Source of the DNA: Pontibacter mangrovi
Lineage (GTDB): Bacteria > Bacteroidota > Bacteroidia > Cytophagales > Hymenobacteraceae
NCBI RefSeq assembly: GCF_006385705.1
Contig: NZ_VFRQ01000007.1
Location: forward strand, 124,001-188,000
Reading direction: 5' to 3'
DNA length: 64,000 nucleotides
Part shown: positions 9,101 to 18,285 of the stretch, piece by piece
Layout: each line of letters starts with the position of its first letter
Position numbering within the stretch: the first letter of the stretch is position 1
Position numbers and translations under genes: made by a program
Notes under the pieces: model-generated
What the model saw: the letters and a program-made list of their open reading frames with translations, nothing else
Database searches by the model: none
What the model was told of the DNA's origin: nothing

Positions 9101-9428
9101 AGTAAGTGTTCGTTTTGATCCATTCATTTTTCCTACACATACGGCTTATCTCCTGATTAAGATATTACAGCTCAAGCACTAACAAAGTAGGATTTAAAGA
9201 AGCGCATGCGGCCAAAACTCGCACATCTTCAAGGCTCAGCTTATCGCTAGTTAAAACATGTTAAGCAAAACACCGTAAGGATAATAAAGCAAAAGTCATA
9301 TTTTAAATAGACATAAGTATATCTTCGCTTATATATTCAGATACAGGCATTGCTCCGGATGGAGCCACAATTGCAATAGCTTATACTTCGAGTATGCATT
9401 TTTAAGGCACAAGTGAAGTATAAGCTAT
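9101..9428. other. Intergenic stretch with a long inverted repeat
   Basis: A+T-rich, no credible gene. The only clear structure is the inverted repeat at 9375-9429, which abuts the stop of the next minus-strand gene. No convincing -33/-7 pair for the lipoprotein gene at 9100 was found. Confidence 0.6.
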
Positions 9429-9429
9429 T
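9375..9429 (-). terminator. Inverted repeat after the 9429-9890 gene, possible terminator
   Basis: Perfect 15-bp arms (9375-9389 and 9415-9429) with a 25-base loop. Each arm contains the TTATACTT/AAGTATAA motif. It touches the stop codon of the minus-strand gene. There is no U-run after it, so termination is only a guess. Confidence 0.45.
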
Positions 9430-9890
9430 TACTTTTCTGCCTCAAACACCAGGTAAGTACTTGCCGGGGCAAACTGACGCAGTACCAGCTTATCCTCGCT
9501 GAGTTCCCACACTTCCCACCGCGGCAGCATCACGCTCATAATCGACCTGCCATCTACCTCCCGCGTTTGCATGCTGATGTAGCCTTTGCCCGTGTCCAGC
9601 TCCCAGCGGCCCTCCTCTACCACCTCTGCCCCATTCACATTATTTGGTGTACTGTTTAGCCGCACCAGTTTATAGTAGCCATTCTTCATAAAGGTCAGGC
9701 GTAAGCTTTCCTGTGGATATGCCGGCTCCTTTTGCCCCTCATGAGCATAGAGCTTTTCCTGCAGCACCCACGTTTTAGAAAGTATGGCGATTGAATCCCG
9801 CTGTTGCATTTCAAAAAACGTATTGTTTCCCCTGAACATTGGGGCAGGATCTGCAGTAAGAGTCAGAAGTATAAACAGCGTGGAAAACAT
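9429..9890 (-). CDS. Secreted lipocalin-like protein
   Basis: 153 residues. The N-terminus MFSTLFILLTLTADPA is a short hydrophobic signal. The body is strand-rich: TWVLQEKLYAHEG, ESLRLTFMKNGYYKLVRL, EEGRWELDTGKGYISM, WEVWELSEDKLVLRQF. This is the up-and-down pattern of lipocalin-like domains in Bacteroidota and resembles the lipoprotein at 4735-5238. No catalytic residues can be named. A terminator-like inverted repeat follows directly. Confidence 0.65.
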   Translation of the reverse strand: MFSTLFILLTLTADPAPMFRGNNTFFEMQQRDSIAILSKTWVLQEKLYAHEGQKEPAYPQESLRLTFMKNGYYKLVRLNSTPNNVNGAEVVEEGRWELDTGKGYISMQTREVDGRSIMSVMLPRWEVWELSEDKLVLRQFAPASTYLVFEAEK

Positions 9891-9967
9891 AAACCTACAC
9901 GTTAAATCCTAATCGATACAACTTACATCCTATCTATATATACTATCAAAACCTGCTAAAAGATTTT

Positions 9968-10453
9968 ATGGAAAGCACCCACACCCTGCAGAAAGGCTTT
10001 ATGCAAGAGGCCGTAAACTTGTCTTACAATAAAATGATGGAAGGCTACGGAGGGCCTTTCGGGGCTGTGATCGTGCGAAACGGCACCGTGATTGCCCGTG
10101 GCTACAATAAAGTGCTGCACACCCACGACCCAACGGCCCACGCCGAGGTAGAGGCTATCCGTGCTGCCTCCCAGGTATTGGGCACCCACGATCTGTCGGA
10201 CTGTGAGATCTACGCCAGTTCCGAGCCCTGCCCCATGTGTTTGGGCGCCATTTACTGGGCCAGGATAAAAAAGATTTACTACGGCAACCCGCACCAGGAG
10301 GCGGCACGCATCGGCTTTGATGACTCTTTTATATATGAGGAACTAAAGAAGCCCGCAGCGCAGCGGCGCATTCCGATGGAGCAACTATTGCCGGAGAAAG
10401 CCATTAAGGCCTTTGAAGCATGGGAAAAGAAATCCGACAAGCAAGCTTATTAG
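9968..10453 (+). CDS. guaD: Guanine deaminase, cytidine-deaminase fold
   Basis: Zinc enzyme that turns guanine into xanthine in purine salvage or breakdown. Zinc ligands and the catalytic acid are clear: His58 and Glu60 in HAEVEAIR, Cys88 and Cys91 in EPCPMCLGAIYWAR. Long stretches (GGPFGAVIVRNG, DPTAHAEVEAIR, GFDDSFIYEEL, KPAAQRRIP) match what I recall of Bacillus subtilis GuaD (about 156 residues) rather than TadA. 161 residues. The stop codon TAG is the first three bases of an eightfold-type tandem repeat (10451-10506). Confidence 0.9.
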   Translation: MESTHTLQKGFMQEAVNLSYNKMMEGYGGPFGAVIVRNGTVIARGYNKVLHTHDPTAHAEVEAIRAASQVLGTHDLSDCEIYASSEPCPMCLGAIYWARIKKIYYGNPHQEAARIGFDDSFIYEELKKPAAQRRIPMEQLLPEKAIKAFEAWEKKSDKQAY

Positions 10454-10506
10454 AGAGGTAGAGAGGTAGAGAGGTAGAGAGGTAGAGAGGTAGAGAGGTA
10501 GAGAGG
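10451..10506. repeat. 8-bp tandem repeat, seven units
   Basis: Seven perfect head-to-tail copies of TAGAGAGG. The first unit supplies the guaD stop codon. Perfect repeats of this kind are prone to slippage, but here length change would alter only the space before the ffh/guaD terminator. Confidence 0.95.
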
Positions 10507-10532
10507 TAAGGTATACTTGATTTGGAAGTATA

Positions 10533-10578
10533 AAAAATCCGCTGGCCATACTTTTAAGGGTATAACCAGCGGATTTTT
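10533..10578. terminator. Bidirectional terminator between guaD and ffh
   Basis: Perfect 13-bp arms AAAAATCCGCTGG and CCAGCGGATTTTT (10533-10545 and 10566-10578) with a 20-base loop. The A and T runs give a U-tail in both directions, serving guaD and the convergent ffh. Confidence 0.85.
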
Positions 10579-10618
10579 ATTTTATGCCTGGCTGTTAAGG
10601 GCCAGGTCTGATCTGAGA

Positions 10619-11956
10619 CTAGCGCTGCTTCATCATGTTGGCCAGGTTGCCCAGGCCGCCGCGTTTGCCGGCCATCTTGTTCATCGAGCGCATCATTTTG
10701 CGCATGTCGTTGAACTGCTTCATCAGGTTGTTTACCTGCGTCACGTCGGTACCGCTGCCTTTGGCAATACGGGCACGGCGGCTGCCGCTGATCATGTCCG
10801 GGTTCTCGCGCTCCTGCTTCGTCATGGATTTAATGATGGCCTCGATTGGCTTGAAGGCGTTCTCGTCGATCTCCACATCCTTCAGGGCCTTGCCTACGCC
10901 CGGTATCATCCCAACCAGGTCTTTAATATCACCCATCTTCTTGATCTGCTCCAGCTGCGTCAGGAAGTCGTCGAAGTTGAACTGGTTCTTGCGGATCTTC
11001 TTGTTGATGCGCTTCGCCTCGTCCTCGTCGAAGGCCTGCTGCGCGCGCTCCACCAGGGAGATCACGTCGCCCATGCCCAGGATACGCTGCGCCATACGAT
11101 CCGGGTAGAACAGGTCCAGCGCCTCCATCTTCTCACCGGTAGAGATAAACTTGATCGGCTTCTCCACCACGGCACGGATAGAAAGGGCCGCACCACCACG
11201 CGAGTCACCGTCGAGCTTCGTCAGCACCACGCCGTCGAAGTTGATGCGCTCGTTAAAGGTCTTGGCTGTGTTCACCGCATCCTGGCCCGTCATGGAGTCT
11301 ACCACGAACAGGGTCTCGGTTGGGTTGATGGCCTTTTTGATCTCGGCTATCTCTTTCATCATCGCCTCATCCACGGCCAAACGACCGGCAGTATCGATGA
11401 TGACTACTTTCTTGTGCGTTTTCTTGGCGTGCTCAATCGCGTTCAAGGCAATCTGCACCGGGTTTTTGTTCTCCGGCTCGGTATAAGCCTCAACGCCCAC
11501 CTGCTCGGCCAGCACCTGCAGCTGGTTTATCGCCGCCGGACGGTACACGTCGCAGGCAGCCACCATTACGCTGCGGCCTTGCTTTTTAATATAATTGGCC
11601 AGCTTGCCCGTAAAGGTTGTTTTACCAGAACCCTGCAGACCAGAAATGAGGATGATCGCCGGCTCGCCTTTCAGGTTGATGTCCTGCTTCTCGCCGCCCA
11701 TCAGCTCGGTCAGCTCCTCGTGCATGATCTTCACCATCAGCTGGCCCGGAGACACAGCGATAAGTACATCACGGCCAAGAGCCTTCTCTTTGATGTTGTC
11801 GGTGACAGTTTTGGCAACTTTATAGTTTACATCGGCATCCACAAGGGCGCGGCGCACCTCTTTAATAGTGGCAGCTACGTTGATCTCGGTAATGCTTCCC
11901 TGGCCTTTCAGCGTTTTAAAGGCACGGTCTAACTTGTTACTTAAATTATCGAACAT
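10619..11956 (-). CDS. ffh: Signal recognition particle protein Ffh (SRP54)
   Basis: GTPase that binds signal peptides and the SRP RNA and delivers ribosomes to FtsY at the membrane. It has an N-terminal four-helix domain, the G domain with G1 motif GLQGSGKTTFTGKLA near residue 105, DTAGRL and TKLDGDSRGGAALS. The C-terminal M domain is rich in methionine (FNDMRKMMRSMNKMAGKRGG and ANMMKQ). 445 residues is the normal length. The SRP RNA gene ffs is in the same window at 31543-31642. A -7-like box lies 22 bases upstream of the ATG. Confidence 0.98.
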   Translation of the reverse strand: MFDNLSNKLDRAFKTLKGQGSITEINVAATIKEVRRALVDADVNYKVAKTVTDNIKEKALGRDVLIAVSPGQLMVKIMHEELTELMGGEKQDINLKGEPAIILISGLQGSGKTTFTGKLANYIKKQGRSVMVAACDVYRPAAINQLQVLAEQVGVEAYTEPENKNPVQIALNAIEHAKKTHKKVVIIDTAGRLAVDEAMMKEIAEIKKAINPTETLFVVDSMTGQDAVNTAKTFNERINFDGVVLTKLDGDSRGGAALSIRAVVEKPIKFISTGEKMEALDLFYPDRMAQRILGMGDVISLVERAQQAFDEDEAKRINKKIRKNQFNFDDFLTQLEQIKKMGDIKDLVGMIPGVGKALKDVEIDENAFKPIEAIIKSMTKQERENPDMISGSRRARIAKGSGTDVTQVNNLMKQFNDMRKMMRSMNKMAGKRGGLGNLANMMKQR

Positions 11957-11977
11957 GTTCTTTTCTGGATTTACCTA

Positions 11978-11985
11978 CAAAAATA
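11978..11985 (-). promoter_or_regulatory. Candidate -7 box for ffh
   Basis: Reads TATTTTTG on the minus strand (TAnnTTTG). TTTG occurs upstream on that strand, but at 11 rather than 19 bases, so the -33 box is doubtful. Confidence 0.35.
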
Positions 11986-12113
11986 CGGAATATCAGCAAA
12001 ACTTACTACTTAAATGTACGGCAGCGGCGCGAGAGGTTATCCTTACTACAAAAGTATAAATACAACAGCAGCCTTCATGGCGCGTAAAGCCAATATCGGA
12101 ATGTTTTATTCCC

Positions 12114-12121
12114 TATATTTG
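12114..12121 (+). promoter_or_regulatory. Candidate -7 box for the GT4 gene
   Basis: TATATTTG, a perfect TAnnTTTG match, 26 bases before the TTG start at 12148. No good -33 box is visible 19 bases upstream. Confidence 0.4.
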
Positions 12122-12147
12122 AGAACAATTGCATAGTACCGAAAGCT

Positions 12148-13473
12148 TTGAAAGAAACTGACCAAACCGATATACTTTACATCTCCTACTACTGGCCACC
12201 ATCGGGCGGACCGGGCGTGCAGCGTGGGCTAAAATTCTGCAAATACCTGCCCCAGTTCGGCGTTTGCCCCACCGTGCTCACCGTAGACGAGAAGCAGGCC
12301 TCCTACCCTCTTCTGGACGAAACCTTTGCCCAGGAAGTTCCCGAGGGGCTGCAGGTATACCGCACCGCCACCTCAGAGCCTTTTGAGTACTACAAGAAAT
12401 TATCAGGCAAAAAAGAGATTCCCTACAGCGGCTTCGCTAACCAGCAGTCCAAGGACACGCTGGTAGACAAGCTGTTTAAGTTCGTGCGCGGCAATCTTTT
12501 TATACCCGATGCCCGCGTGGGCTGGAACAAGCATGCGATACGCAAGGCCAATGAATTGTTGCAGGGCGGCAAGTATAAAGCCATCGTGACCACTAGTCCG
12601 CCGCACTCTACGCAGCTTATCGGCCTGAAGCTGAAGCAAAAGTATAACCTGCCCTGGGTAGCCGACCTGCGCGACCCCTGGACGAACATCCACTACTACG
12701 ACCAATTGCTGCACACGCCCATTGCCAAGCGGCTGGACGAGAAGTATGAGCGGCAGGTGCTGGAGCAGGCCGATGCCGTTATTGTAACGAGCGAGGACAC
12801 CAAGCGCCTTTTCCTGAACAAGCCGGCAAGTATAGACGCACGCAAAATCCACGTAATCCCGAATGGTTACGACGCGCAGGACTTTGTGTACCAGAGCCAT
12901 CCCCCGAAAGACGAGTTCCTGATCACCTACACCGGCACTATCACCGAGCACTATAACATTGATGTGTTCCTGAAGGTGCTGGCACACATGCTTTCGATGC
13001 ACAGCGACATAAATTACAAACTGCGTTTTGTGGGGAAGGTGTCGGAGGGCATGAAAAAGCGGATCGAGAAGGCCGGTGTGCTGGGCATAACAGAGTTTAT
13101 ACCTTACGTGCCGCACCAGGAGGCCATCAAGTACATGATGGAGAGCACCGTGCTCTTCCTGGCCATCGCCGATGTGGAGAACGTGTACGCCAACGTGCCG
13201 GGCAAGCTGTTCGAATACCTGGCTTCCAACAAGCCCATCATCGCGCTCGGTCCGGTGCACTCCGACATGGACCACATCATAGATGAGTGCGGGGCAGGCC
13301 GCCTGTTCCACTACACCGCCTACGATCTGATGGTAGACCACTTAAATCAATGGAGCAAAGCCTGGAAGATCAATCCGAACCTGGACCTGCCTTATATCAA
13401 CCACTCCCGCTTCTCACGAGAGGCGCTGACGGAGGAACTGGCGAAGGTGATCATGAATCTGGTGCGGCAGTAG
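12148..13473 (+). CDS. GT4-like glycosyltransferase
   Basis: 441-residue GT-B glycosyltransferase. The N-terminal domain begins ILYISYYWPPSGGPGVQRGL, the glycine-rich acceptor-side loop of GT4 enzymes. The C-terminal domain has ITYTGTITEHYNIDVFLKVL and later VPGKLFEYLASNKPIIALG, which holds the nucleotide-sugar site with the family glutamate. Cytoplasmic or membrane-bound; donor and acceptor are unknown. The start is a TTG at 12148, since no ATG or GTG fits before the conserved strand. It is 2.5 kb upstream of the pseudaminic acid operon but separated by unrelated genes. Confidence 0.85.
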   Translation: MKETDQTDILYISYYWPPSGGPGVQRGLKFCKYLPQFGVCPTVLTVDEKQASYPLLDETFAQEVPEGLQVYRTATSEPFEYYKKLSGKKEIPYSGFANQQSKDTLVDKLFKFVRGNLFIPDARVGWNKHAIRKANELLQGGKYKAIVTTSPPHSTQLIGLKLKQKYNLPWVADLRDPWTNIHYYDQLLHTPIAKRLDEKYERQVLEQADAVIVTSEDTKRLFLNKPASIDARKIHVIPNGYDAQDFVYQSHPPKDEFLITYTGTITEHYNIDVFLKVLAHMLSMHSDINYKLRFVGKVSEGMKKRIEKAGVLGITEFIPYVPHQEAIKYMMESTVLFLAIADVENVYANVPGKLFEYLASNKPIIALGPVHSDMDHIIDECGAGRLFHYTAYDLMVDHLNQWSKAWKINPNLDLPYINHSRFSREALTEELAKVIMNLVRQ

Positions 13474-13600
13474 CTCGGGTTTTATACTTCCTGAAAGAAA
13501 TAGGTATAGTTTTATACTTGCCCCGCCACGCGCTGGTACATCTTATGCAAAGGCAACTTCATAGATTAAAATGGTCTCACACTTTATACCTGCATGATTA

Positions 13601-13897
13601 ATGAAGAATGAAAAAATGAGTTCTTTCACATTCTTCATTGGGCTGATGTTACCCGCTTTGTTGATGGCGTTAATCATTGCTGTAGGATTTTTCACGTTTA
13701 AAAAGTCAAATCCGGATGACTCGCTCAAGTACATTTATATGCTTGGTGGTATAGAAGTAATCACACCTTTAGCTTTAGTTACTATTTACTTTAAACAAAG
13801 AGAAGTTGAAAATGGAAAAGCAAAAGGCTACTTGTACTCCTCTTATTTTTGGATATTGTCTTTACTGATGATGATTTGGTTTTTCTGGGTTCGATAG
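13601..13897 (+). CDS. Small three-helix membrane protein, unrecognised
   Basis: 98 residues with three hydrophobic segments: FTFFIGLMLPALLMALIIAV, then around YIYMLGGIEVITPLALVTIY, and SSYFWILSLLMMIWFFW at the end. A charged loop (FKQREVENGKAKG) lies before the last helix. The A+T content and codon choice differ from its flanks, as for 6308-6928. The family is unknown. ATG at 13601. The 295 bases after it (13898-14192) hold no gene I can support. Confidence 0.6.
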   Translation: MKNEKMSSFTFFIGLMLPALLMALIIAVGFFTFKKSNPDDSLKYIYMLGGIEVITPLALVTIYFKQREVENGKAKGYLYSSYFWILSLLMMIWFFWVR

Positions 13898-14192
13898 GTT
13901 TATCTCATCTGGACCAACCAAAACTAAAGAAGAAAACCGCTTGCCAACAGATTTCATTCTTTGATATGCTATACTGCGTGCTTTGGCTGCACCAACAAGC
14001 CAAAATGGCACCCTATGTATAAGTTTGAAATCGTAGACCTTTCTGCCTTATTGGTTCTCCTTGATTGTTATTTATACTTTATAAATGCCCCAAACTCCAG
14101 CGTTAGAAATCGTAGCTTAATCTGCGGATTAATATCTCCGGCAGCTTGAATCTTTTGAAATTTGGACTTTAAAATTACCCTTATTTCAGAAC

Positions 14193-15821
14193 ATGAATAC
14201 CCTTTCCTATAGCCATGGCGTCAGCACCACTCCCTTGCGCGGCGAAACCATTGGCCAGAGCCTGAGAAGCACCGTGGAGAAGTATGGCGACCGCGAAGCG
14301 CTGGTGATGGTGTCGCAGCACTACCGGGCTACTTACAGTGAGTTTTGGGAACAGGTGGAGCAGGTGGCCAAGAGTTTGCTGGCATTAAACATAAAGCGCG
14401 GCGACCGCGTGGGCATCTGGTCGCCGAACCGTTACGAGTGGGTGTTGGTGCAGTTCGCCACGGCGCGTGTAGGCGCCATATTGGTGACCATCAACCCCGG
14501 CTACAAAACCAACGACCTGCAGTACGCCCTGCGCCAGAGCCGGATAAATCTACTTATCGCCGCCCCCAATTTCCGGAAAACGAACTATGTGGAGGTGCTG
14601 GAGGAGATCCGCCCCACCTGCGATTTTCCGGAGCAAACGGTAATCTTGGACCGCGACTGGGAAGCTTTCCTAAAAGCCGGTGAAAGTATAACTACCGCAG
14701 AACTGGAGGCACGGGAACAGACGCTGCAGTTCGACGACCCGATCAACATACAGTATACTTCCGGCACCACTGGCTACCCCAAAGGCGCCACGCTCTCGCA
14801 CCACAACATCCTGAACAACGGCTTCTTTATCGGCGAGATCTTAAAATATACCGAGCAGGACCGCGTGTGCATTCCGGTGCCTTTTTACCATTGCTTCGGC
14901 ATGGTAATCGGCAACCTGGCCTGTATTACCCACGGTTCCTGCATGGTGATACCGGGCGAGTTTTTTGAACCGGAGCAGGTGATGCAGACGGTTCAGGCAG
15001 AAAAATGCACCTCCCTTTACGGCGTGCCCACCATGTTCATCGCCGAGCTCGATCACCCGAACTTCCACAAGTATGATTTCTCCTCGCTGCGAACCGGAGT
15101 GATGGCGGGCTCCAACTGTCCAGTGGAAACCATGAAAAAAGTGCAGCAAAAGATGAACATGCAGGAAGTAACGGTATGCTACGGCATGACGGAAACAAGC
15201 CCTGTCTCACTCCAAAGCCGCACCGATGATCCCCTGGAAAAGCGCGTATCCACTGTTGGCACTGTGCATCCGCACCTGGAGGTGAAGATCGTGGATCCGG
15301 AAACAGGTCAGGTGGTGGCGCGCGGTAAGAAAGGCGAGCTCTGCACCCGAGGCTACTCCGTGATGCTGGGTTACTGGGATATGCCCGAGGCCACGGCCAA
15401 GGCCATCCACAACGGCTGGATGCACACTGGAGACCTGGCCGTGATGGACGAGCAAGGCTACGTGCAGATCGTAGGGCGCATCAAAGACCTTATTATCCGG
15501 GGTGGCGAGAACATTGCCCCGCGCGAGGTGGAGGAGTTCCTGATGACGCATGAAGCCATCGTGGATGTGCAGGTGATCGGGGTGCCGGACCAAAAGTATG
15601 GCGAACAGGTAATGGCCTGGGTAAAGCTGAAAGAAGGCGCTACGGCCACACCGGAGCACATCGAGGCCTTCTGCAAAGGCAGGATCGCCACCGTCAAAAT
15701 TCCCAGGTACTGGAAATTCGTGGAGGAGTTCCCAATGACCGTCACCGGAAAGATCCGGAAAGTGGAGATGCGGGAGCTATCCACCAAAGAATTGGGTTTG
15801 GCAGTATCTAAGCAAGTATAA
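14193..15821 (+). CDS. Acyl-CoA ligase (AMP-forming), ACSF2-like
   Basis: 542-residue adenylate-forming enzyme that activates a fatty acid to acyl-AMP and then acyl-CoA. The P-loop motif A3 is [18 protein letters not shown] (about residues 189-206). Motif A5 is [12 protein letters not shown]7 is [12 protein letters not shown]8 is [20 protein letters not shown], and the catalytic lysine motif near the end is [10 protein letters not shown]. The sequence around [19 protein letters not shown] resembles the medium-chain ACSF2 group more than E. coli FadD, so a medium or long chain substrate is inferred. A terminator follows. Confidence 0.9.
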   Translation: MNTLSYSHGVSTTPLRGETIGQSLRSTVEKYGDREALVMVSQHYRATYSEFWEQVEQVAKSLLALNIKRGDRVGIWSPNRYEWVLVQFATARVGAILVTINPGYKTNDLQYALRQSRINLLIAAPNFRKTNYVEVLEEIRPTCDFPEQTVILDRDWEAFLKAGESITTAELEAREQTLQFDDPINIQYTSGTTGYPKGATLSHHNILNNGFFIGEILKYTEQDRVCIPVPFYHCFGMVIGNLACITHGSCMVIPGEFFEPEQVMQTVQAEKCTSLYGVPTMFIAELDHPNFHKYDFSSLRTGVMAGSNCPVETMKKVQQKMNMQEVTVCYGMTETSPVSLQSRTDDPLEKRVSTVGTVHPHLEVKIVDPETGQVVARGKKGELCTRGYSVMLGYWDMPEATAKAIHNGWMHTGDLAVMDEQGYVQIVGRIKDLIIRGGENIAPREVEEFLMTHEAIVDVQVIGVPDQKYGEQVMAWVKLKEGATATPEHIEAFCKGRIATVKIPRYWKFVEEFPMTVTGKIRKVEMRELSTKELGLAVSKQV

Positions 15822-15834
15822 AGTTTCACAACCG

Positions 15835-15866
15835 AAGGCGGCCTCTACAAAGGCCGCTTTCTTTTT
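15835..15866 (+). terminator. Terminator after the acyl-CoA ligase gene
   Basis: Stem AAGGCGGCCT with AGGCCGCTTT (one G-T pair), 6-base loop, followed by CTTTTT. Confidence 0.85.
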
Positions 15867-15974
15867 ATAGTATGATCACCTTGGTTCGCCCGTGCAGCCT
15901 TCCGGTAAAAATAAGTATCTTGCAGCAGGATTGGGTGACCATTTTGCACCCATAGTATAAAGCAAAAACGCAGC

Positions 15975-16994
15975 ATGGCATTAGACCTTAACAACAAGGC
16001 TATACTGGTAACGGGCGGTACAGGCTCGTTCGGAAAGAAATTCGTGGAGATGGTGTATGCCCGCTTCCCGAACGTGAGAAGAGTGGTGATTTACTCGCGC
16101 GATGAACTCAAGCAGTTTGAGATGTCGCAGGTTTTCCCGCACAGCAAGTATAACTCCATCCGCTATTTTATTGGGGATGTGCGCGACGGCGACCGCTTCA
16201 AACGTGCCTGCGAGGGAATCGACATCATCGTGCATGCCGCCGCCCTGAAGCAGGTACCTGCCGCTGAGTATAACCCCATGGAGTGCATTAAAACCAACGT
16301 GCTCGGCGCCGAAAACGTGATCAATGCCGCCCTGGATTGTGGCGTAAAGGATGTGGTGGCGCTTTCCACTGATAAGGCCGCTGCGCCGATCAACCTCTAT
16401 GGTGCCACCAAATTATGTTCCGATAAGCTATTTGTGGCGGCCAATAACATGCGCGGCAAGCGCGACATCCGCTTCTCGGTGGTGCGCTACGGCAACGTGA
16501 TCGGCTCCCGGGGCTCTGTGGTGCCCTTCTTCCTGAAAAAGCGTGCCGACGGCGTACTGCCCATCACCCACCCCGACATGACCCGCTTTAACATCTCCCT
16601 GGAAGAGGGTGTGGAGCTGGTTTTCCATGCGCTGGAGCATCACTGGGGCGGCGAGATCTTCGTGCCGAAAATCCCATCCTACCGCATTACAGATGTGGCA
16701 GAGGCCATTGGCCCGAACTGCGAGCAGGAGATCGTGGGTATTCGCCCGGGCGAGAAGCTGCACGAGGAGATGATCACCGAAACAGACTCGCTGAACACGG
16801 TGGAGCTGGATAAATATTATGTGATTCTGCCCTCTACCCCGATATGGAGCACCGAAAAATTTCTGGAAGCGCACAAAGGCAAAATGGTAGAACTGGGCTT
16901 CAAGTACAACTCCGGTACCAACACCGACTGGCTCTCCGTAGAACAACTACGCGAGCAGATACGCCAGCACGTAGACCCAAATTTTAATGTATAA
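15975..16994 (+). CDS. pseB: UDP-N-acetylglucosamine 4,6-dehydratase (inverting)
   Basis: First step of pseudaminic acid synthesis: converts UDP-GlcNAc to the 4-keto-6-deoxy-L-arabino sugar. It is a short-chain dehydrogenase with the nucleotide site TGGTGSFGKKFVEM at residues 13-26. The catalytic stretch is STDKAAAPINLYGATK, and the PseB/Cap5E landmark VRYGNVIGSRGSVVPFF follows. 339 residues, the usual length. It opens a plus-strand locus running to 27754. An imperfect inverted repeat (TGGGTG...CACCCA, 15932-15952) lies in its leader. Confidence 0.95.
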   Translation: MALDLNNKAILVTGGTGSFGKKFVEMVYARFPNVRRVVIYSRDELKQFEMSQVFPHSKYNSIRYFIGDVRDGDRFKRACEGIDIIVHAAALKQVPAAEYNPMECIKTNVLGAENVINAALDCGVKDVVALSTDKAAAPINLYGATKLCSDKLFVAANNMRGKRDIRFSVVRYGNVIGSRGSVVPFFLKKRADGVLPITHPDMTRFNISLEEGVELVFHALEHHWGGEIFVPKIPSYRITDVAEAIGPNCEQEIVGIRPGEKLHEEMITETDSLNTVELDKYYVILPSTPIWSTEKFLEAHKGKMVELGFKYNSGTNTDWLSVEQLREQIRQHVDPNFNV

Positions 16995-16995
16995 T

Positions 16996-17074
16996 TACTA
17001 ATGATGAATGACTAATAAGGTATCAGCCATCCCGAAGAGGAATTGATCGTTAGTCACTATTCATTATTCATTAA
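16996..17074. repeat. AT-rich imperfect inverted repeat between pseB and pseC
   Basis: The arms (about 16996-17018 and 17049-17074) are built from ATGAATGACTAAT-like words and their complement. A CAGAACTCAGAACTCA repeat follows and runs into the pseC coding start. A similar AT-rich inverted repeat lies at 30681-30760. Confidence 0.5.
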
Positions 17075-17079
17075 ACCTC

Positions 17080-18285
17080 ATGACTCAGAACCCAGAACTC
17101 AGAACTCACCAAAAGCCCATTCCTTACGGCCGCCAGTACATCACCGAGGACGACATTCAGGCGGTGGTGGAAACGCTGCAGTCTGATTATCTGACGCAGG
17201 GGCCGAAGGTGGCGCAGTTCGAGGAGGCCTTTGCTAAGTATGTGGGTGCGAAATACGCCGTGGCCTGCGCCAACGGCACGGCCGCCCTGCACCTGTGCAC
17301 GCTGGCTTTGGGCGTGGGCGAGCAGAGCCGGGTGATCACCACCCCCATTACCTTCGTGGCCTCGGCCAACTGCGTGCGCTACTGCGGCGGCACCGTCGAG
17401 TTCTGTGACATCGACCCCGCCACGGCCCTGCTGGACGTGGAGAAGGTACGCCAACTGGTGGAGAGCAAGCCCAAAGGCTACTACAGCGGCATCATCCCCG
17501 TGGACTTCGCCGGCAACCCGGTGAACCTGGAGGCGTTCCGGCAGCTGGCCGACGAGCACGGCCTGTGGCTCATCGAGGATGCGGCCCACTCCCCCGGCGG
17601 CTCTTTTATCGACAGCCAAGGGGAGAAGCAGCGCTGCGGCAACGGCCGCTACGCTGACCTTTCGATCTTCTCCTTCCACCCCGTCAAGCACATTGCCACC
17701 GGCGAGGGCGGCATGGTCACCACCAACGACGAGGCGCTGTACCAAAAGCTTTTGCTCTACCGCACCCACGGCATCACCCGCGACCCTGAATTGCTGGAGG
17801 AGAACCACGGCGGCTGGTACATGGAGATGCAGGAATTGGGCTACAACTACCGCATCCCCGATATGCTCTGCGCCCTGGGCCTCTCCCAACTGCAGCGCGC
17901 CGAGGCCGGCCTGGCCCGCCGCCGCGGCATCGCCAAGGTATACGACCGCGCTTTTTCAAGTGTGGTAGGCATCCAGACGCTGAAGACAACCCCTGCCGCG
18001 ATGCACGAAGAGGAGACGGGCCACGCCTACCACCTCTACGTCATCCGCGTCGAGGACCGCAAGGGGCTGTACGATTACCTCCGGGAGCACAAAATCTTGG
18101 CGCAGGTGCACTACATCCCCGCCCACACCATGCCCTACTACCGCGGCCTGGGCTACAGGGAGGGCGACTTCCCGGCGGCGGAGCACTACTATGAAGAATG
18201 CCTGAGCCTGCCGATGTACCCCTCGCTGACGCAGGAGGAACAGAAGTTTGTGATTGAGAAGGTAATTGAGTTCGTGCAGCGGTGA
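17080..18285 (+). CDS. pseC: PLP aminotransferase of pseudaminic acid synthesis
   Basis: Second step: adds the C4 amino group to the PseB product, giving UDP-4-amino-4,6-dideoxy-L-AltNAc. DegT/DnrJ fold; the PLP lysine is about residue 203 in FHPVKHIATGEGGM. IPVDFAGNP and EDAAHSPGG are typical. The first ten residues (MTQNPELRTH) come from a CAGAACTCA-type intergenic repeat; conservation seems to start at IPYGRQYI, so the true N-terminus may be shorter or the repeat may have been recruited. The stop overlaps the GTG start of pseF by four bases. Confidence 0.94.
   Translation: MTQNPELRTHQKPIPYGRQYITEDDIQAVVETLQSDYLTQGPKVAQFEEAFAKYVGAKYAVACANGTAALHLCTLALGVGEQSRVITTPITFVASANCVRYCGGTVEFCDIDPATALLDVEKVRQLVESKPKGYYSGIIPVDFAGNPVNLEAFRQLADEHGLWLIEDAAHSPGGSFIDSQGEKQRCGNGRYADLSIFSFHPVKHIATGEGGMVTTNDEALYQKLLLYRTHGITRDPELLEENHGGWYMEMQELGYNYRIPDMLCALGLSQLQRAEAGLARRRGIAKVYDRAFSSVVGIQTLKTTPAAMHEEETGHAYHLYVIRVEDRKGLYDYLREHKILAQVHYIPAHTMPYYRGLGYREGDFPAAEHYYEECLSLPMYPSLTQEEQKFVIEKVIEFVQR

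Noticed and set aside
10451-10506. Tandem repeat considered as a CRISPR array
   Set aside because: Units are 8 bp with no spacers; it is a simple tandem repeat.
10517-11932. 471-codon open frame on the plus strand opposite ffh
   Set aside because: It lies wholly antisense to ffh, is rich in His, Leu and Val as expected of a shadow frame, and has no recognisable motif.
13961-14149. 62-codon open frame with a Cys-containing start
   Set aside because: Random-looking composition, no promoter, no partner gene; no support as a protein.
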